From Listeria swaminathanii (GTDB lineage Bacteria > Bacillota > Bacilli > Lactobacillales > Listeriaceae), in NCBI RefSeq assembly GCF_014229645.1, contig NZ_JAATOD010000006.1, forward strand, positions 42,088-106,087: DNA of 64,000 nt. Reading direction: 5' to 3'. A program made the translations under genes and the position numbers. Below, piece after piece: positions 61,439 to 64,000 of the stretch. Every line of letters begins with the position of its first letter. Positions within the stretch are counted from its first letter, which is position 1. The notes under the pieces are model-generated. The model worked only from the letters and a program-made list of their open reading frames with translations, had not been told where the DNA came from and searched no databases.

Positions 61439-62572
61439 TTACTTCCAAATTTGCGTTTCTTCTAAATCTTCTAATACCGCTGCTGGCTTCTCTGTCAAAA
61501 TAGTGACATGGCCCATTTTGCGATTAATTTTTGCTTCTTTTTTACCATAATAATGAACGAACCATTGTGGATAACCAGCCATTTGCTCATTCACTGCATC
61601 CACATGCTGCCCTAAAATATTAATCATCACAGCTGGTTTCAATAGTTCAGGTTTTACTAGCGGCAATCCAACAATCGCACGAATATGCTGCGTAAACTGA
61701 GAAATCGAACAAGCTTCAATCGTAAAGTGTCCAGAATTATGCGGTCTTGGAGCAAGCTCATTGACATAAATCGCACCAGAATTCGTTACAAACATCTCCA
61801 CTGCTAAAACGCCACACAATTGAAGAACATCCGCTAATTTTTTAGCAATTTCCTCCGCTTCCTCATGCACATCCTCAGCCACGTCTGCCGGTGCAGTAGT
61901 CGTATGCAAAATATTATTCACATGCACATTTTCAGCCACCGGAAAAGTTTCGATTTGCCCATCTAAATTACGAGCAACAACCACTGAAATCTCTTTTTCA
62001 AAAGGAATCCAAGCTTCTAATACACAAGAACCATAGCGTAACAATCGCGCTGCTGCTTCAATATCATTCGCGTCATAAAGAACAACTTGCCCTTTTCCAT
62101 CATAGCCACCCTGTGCCGTTTTTAAAACAGCTGGATAACCAATACTTTTGATTTCACTTTCTATCTCTTCTTGCTCAACGATAACCGCATATGGCGCAAT
62201 ATTTATATTAGCAGATTCCAAATACGCTTTTTCTAAAATTCTATCCTGTGTAATCGAAAGTAATTCCGATCCTTGTGGGACAGATACTAACTCTTGCGTC
62301 ATTTTTAAAGCATCGTAGTCAATATTTTCAAACTCATATGTAACTACATCGGCTTTTTCAGAAAGTTCACGTAAAGCTACTTTATCATCATAGTCCGCAA
62401 TAATTTGCTCATCACTTACTTGAGCTGCTGGACAGTCTACGGTCGGATCAAGAACAATAATACGATACCCCATCGCTTTCGCTGCAAGAGCAAGCATACG
62501 TCCAAGTTGTCCACCGCCAATGATACCAATTGTACTATTTGTCAGTAAAAATTTTTTATCCAAGAGAATCAC
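61439..62572 (-). CDS. purK: N5-carboxyaminoimidazole ribonucleotide synthetase
   Basis: 377 residues; ATP-grasp enzyme that carboxylates [15 protein letters not shown] and [12 protein letters not shown] are visible. GTG 62572 overlaps purE by 17 bp; TTG 62563 is an equally possible start and would give 374 residues. Confidence 0.95.
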   Translation of the reverse strand: MILLDKKFLLTNSTIGIIGGGQLGRMLALAAKAMGYRIIVLDPTVDCPAAQVSDEQIIADYDDKVALRELSEKADVVTYEFENIDYDALKMTQELVSVPQGSELLSITQDRILEKAYLESANINIAPYAVIVEQEEIESEIKSIGYPAVLKTAQGGYDGKGQVVLYDANDIEAAARLLRYGSCVLEAWIPFEKEISVVVARNLDGQIETFPVAENVHVNNILHTTTAPADVAEDVHEEAEEIAKKLADVLQLCGVLAVEMFVTNSGAIYVNELAPRPHNSGHFTIEACSISQFTQHIRAIVGLPLVKPELLKPAVMINILGQHVDAVNEQMAGYPQWFVHYYGKKEAKINRKMGHVTILTEKPAAVLEDLEETQIWK

Positions 62573-63044
62573 TACTTTCTAGAACAGTTTCTTCTAGTGT
62601 AGCACGTCTTTTTTGTAATCTGTTAGTAATTGCATCGTCCGTTATCGATAAAATTTGCGCCGCCAGAAGTCCAGCGTTCACAGCACCACTTTCACCAATA
62701 GCTACTGTCGCTACCGGAACCCCACCTGGCATCTGCACAATGGATAATAACGAATCCATTCCGTTCAATGCTTTGGACTTAATAGGCACCCCAATAACCG
62801 GCAAGGTCGTCTTTGCTGCAACCATACCTGGCAAATGTGCTGCGCCTCCAGCACCGGCAATAATAATTTTCAAACCACGTTCCCGCGCTTGTTCTGCATA
62901 TTGAAACATTAAATCTGGCGTACGATGAGCCGAAACTACTTTTTTCTCATAAGCTATTTCTAGTTCATCTAATACATCACATGCTTTTTTCATTGTATCC
63001 CAATCTGAGGTACTCCCCATAATGACACCAATTTCCGCAGGCAT
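62556..63044 (-). CDS. purE: N5-CAIR mutase (PurE class I)
   Basis: 162 residues; moves the carboxyl to C4. [16 protein letters not shown] and [13 protein letters not shown] are the active-site blocks. First gene of the pur operon; RBS AAGGAG lies 11 bases before the ATG. Confidence 0.97.
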   Translation of the reverse strand: MPAEIGVIMGSTSDWDTMKKACDVLDELEIAYEKKVVSAHRTPDLMFQYAEQARERGLKIIIAGAGGAAHLPGMVAAKTTLPVIGVPIKSKALNGMDSLLSIVQMPGGVPVATVAIGESGAVNAGLLAAQILSITDDAITNRLQKRRATLEETVLESSDSLG

Positions 63045-63084
63045 TACGTGATCAACTCCTTAATAATCTCTTTTCGACTCCTTC

Positions 63085-63113
63085 ATTCTAACAATAGGCA
63101 CGATAAAAGTCAA
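63085..63113 (-). promoter_or_regulatory. pur operon promoter
   Basis: Minus-strand -35 TTGACT (63108-63113), 17-bp spacer, -10 TAGAAT (63085-63090). The leader to purE is only ~35-40 nt. Confidence 0.85.
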
Positions 63114-63117
63114 CTAA

Positions 63118-63160
63118 AAATCGAACATTTAATTGTTACGTTTTGTTAACGTTCGTGTTT
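63118..63160. promoter_or_regulatory. PurR operator: inverted pair of PurBoxes
   Basis: CGAAC at 63122-63126 and GTTCG at 63151-63155, each in A/T-rich flanks (AAATCGAACATTT; AACGTTCGTGTTT), just upstream of the -35. This is the inverted PurBox arrangement bound by Bacillus-type PurR, which is relieved by PRPP. Confidence 0.8.
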
Positions 63161-63213
63161 AGGGTCGTTTTGTTGATTTCAATAGCATTATGTACTCCAT
63201 TTCACTAAATAAA

Positions 63214-63246
63214 TAAAAAAAGAAGCTACCATCATAGGTAAGCTTC
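63214..63246 (-). terminator. Terminator of the DUF2179 gene
   Basis: Minus-strand GAAGCTTACC/GGTAGCTTC stem with seven T. Confidence 0.85.
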
Positions 63247-63249
63247 TCT

Positions 63250-63774
63250 CTATTTCCGAACTTGTTTAATCCAAAAACCACCGTGAATTTGTTTTGGCTC
63301 AGAGGAAACAATAAAGGCGCCATTATCAATTTCAATGATTTGTTTATATAGTTTTCGCTCATTCTTCCTTTGCGTCAAAATTTCAAGCATCATCCGCTCA
63401 CCATCACGACCACTGGCAAGCCAACTAGTTACCCCATATCCTAAATCCCGAATTTGATTAGGCAAATCCAGATTATACTCTTTCGTAATAACATTCACTG
63501 TAATGTATCCTAAAGCAATTCTTTCCTCAATTTTCATACCAACAATAATTCCTACACCAAATCCAACGGCATAAGCTAAAACATTAGCAATATTATTTAA
63601 ATTATCCAATACCAAACTAAGCGCAACCACATAAATAATCATTTCAAACACACTAGAAAGCGCAGCTAAATAACGGTACCCTTTCATCGTCAACAACAAT
63701 CTCACCGTATAAATCGTCACATACAAAATATTTACAACAAATATAGTAACTACTATAAAAATACCATTATCCAC
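63250..63774 (-). CDS. DUF2179/UPF0316 membrane protein (YebE-like)
   Basis: 174 residues: three N-terminal helices (about 4-24, 34-56, 60-80), then a cytoplasmic DUF2179 domain (YGVTSWLASGRDGERMML). Start GTG 63774, 8 bases after GAAGGAG. It is transcribed from TTGTCA-17-TATATT at 63833-63861. Function unknown. Confidence 0.9.
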   Translation of the reverse strand: MDNGIFIVVTIFVVNILYVTIYTVRLLLTMKGYRYLAALSSVFEMIIYVVALSLVLDNLNNIANVLAYAVGFGVGIIVGMKIEERIALGYITVNVITKEYNLDLPNQIRDLGYGVTSWLASGRDGERMMLEILTQRKNERKLYKQIIEIDNGAFIVSSEPKQIHGGFWIKQVRK

Positions 63775-63832
63775 TAAAATAACTCCTTCACTTAAAAACT
63801 ACAATATACTTTCTAAACAAGCGTCTTTTACT

Positions 63833-63861
63833 AATATAACATCCCATAAGACTGCTGACAA
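63833..63861 (-). promoter_or_regulatory. Promoter of the DUF2179 gene
   Basis: Minus-strand -35 TTGTCA (63856-63861), 17 bp, -10 TATATT (63833-63838), placed directly after the rRNA operon terminator. Confidence 0.6.
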
Positions 63862-63875
63862 AAGAAACACTTCAA

Positions 63876-63907
63876 CAAAAAAAGCCCTAAATAATTAGGA
63901 CTTTTTC
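63876..63907 (-). terminator. rRNA operon terminator
   Basis: Minus-strand AAGTCCTA/TAGGGCTT stem (one G-U) with seven T, following the 5S rRNA 3' end. Confidence 0.85.
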
Positions 63908-63911
63908 AAAT

Positions 63912-64000
63912 TGCCCGGCAGCGACCTACTCTCGCAGGGGGAAACCCCCAACTACCATTGGCGCGGAGAAGCTTAACTACCGTGTTCGGGATGGGAACGG
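63912..64000 (-). rRNA. rrf: 5S ribosomal RNA, 3' part (cut by window end)
   Basis: The minus strand reads CCGTTCCCATCCCGAACACG at the window edge through GAGAGTAGGTCGCTGCC to GGGCA, the conserved Firmicutes 5S rRNA loop and 3' end. About 89 of ~115 nt are present. The rest of the rrn operon lies beyond 64000. Confidence 0.97.

Noticed and set aside
63045..63117. Purine riboswitch before purE
   Set aside because: The leader after the mapped-looking promoter is too short, and no aptamer-like conserved sequence is present.

Overview
The window is a stretch of Firmicutes chromosome, AT-rich, with strong AAGGAGG-type ribosome binding sites. Gene content and order match, from memory, the Listeria sensu stricto core genome: the segment from the sigma-54 activator and RNA helicase region, through gltBD, virRS, gatCAB, ligA-pcrA-pcrB and the pur operon, to an rRNA operon (roughly lmo1721 to lmo1776 of L. 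monocytogenes, lin1839-1841 region of L. innocua). I cannot tell the species from sequence alone. No insertion sequence, prophage, CRISPR array or tRNA gene is visible.

Layout. 1-4.8 kb: 3'-truncated LevR-type sigma-54 activator, DEAD-box RNA helicase (DECD variant), Gfo/Idh/MocA oxidoreductase and a LacI-type regulator, all on the minus strand. 4.9-13.8 kb: a beta-1,2-glucooligosaccharide (sophorose series) system made of a GH94 phosphorylase and a GH3 beta-glucosidase, divergent from an ABC binding protein and two permeases. The divergent intergenic region holds two good promoters, each with an identical GAAACGTTTC operator and a cre-like CcpA site. 13.8-21.5 kb: glutamate synthase gltB-gltD with the divergent regulator gltC, then a GNAT acetyltransferase and a glycerol-dehydrogenase-like enzyme. 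22.7-25.2 kb: an amino acid ABC transporter behind a T-box leader. 25.2-32.9 kb: the cell-envelope-stress module virAB-virR ... virS, with two uncharacterised or weakly characterised genes and adeC between virR and virS.

33-50.2 kb: small membrane protein, shikimate kinase (apparently with an AUC start codon), RlmCD-like rRNA methyltransferase, a membrane-anchored hypothetical, diacylglycerol kinase, gatCAB, and the camS-ligA-pcrA-pcrB operon; then a neurotransmitter:sodium symporter family transporter on the plus strand, a small membrane protein and a YerC/TrpR-like regulator. 50.3-63.1 kb: the complete twelve-gene pur operon (purEKBCSQLFMNHD) encoding PRPP to IMP, driven from one promoter with an inverted pair of CGAAC PurR boxes and no purine riboswitch in its short leader. 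63.2-64 kb: a DUF2179 membrane protein and the 3' end of a 5S rRNA gene.

Overall this is conserved chromosome rather than an accessory island. The points most worth a second look are the regulatory architecture of the glucooligosaccharide locus, the T-box whose specifier is ambiguous (Thr or His), the AUC start of shikimate kinase, a 25-bp inverted repeat lying on the oxidoreductase promoter, and a possible small RNA near 35.1 kb.
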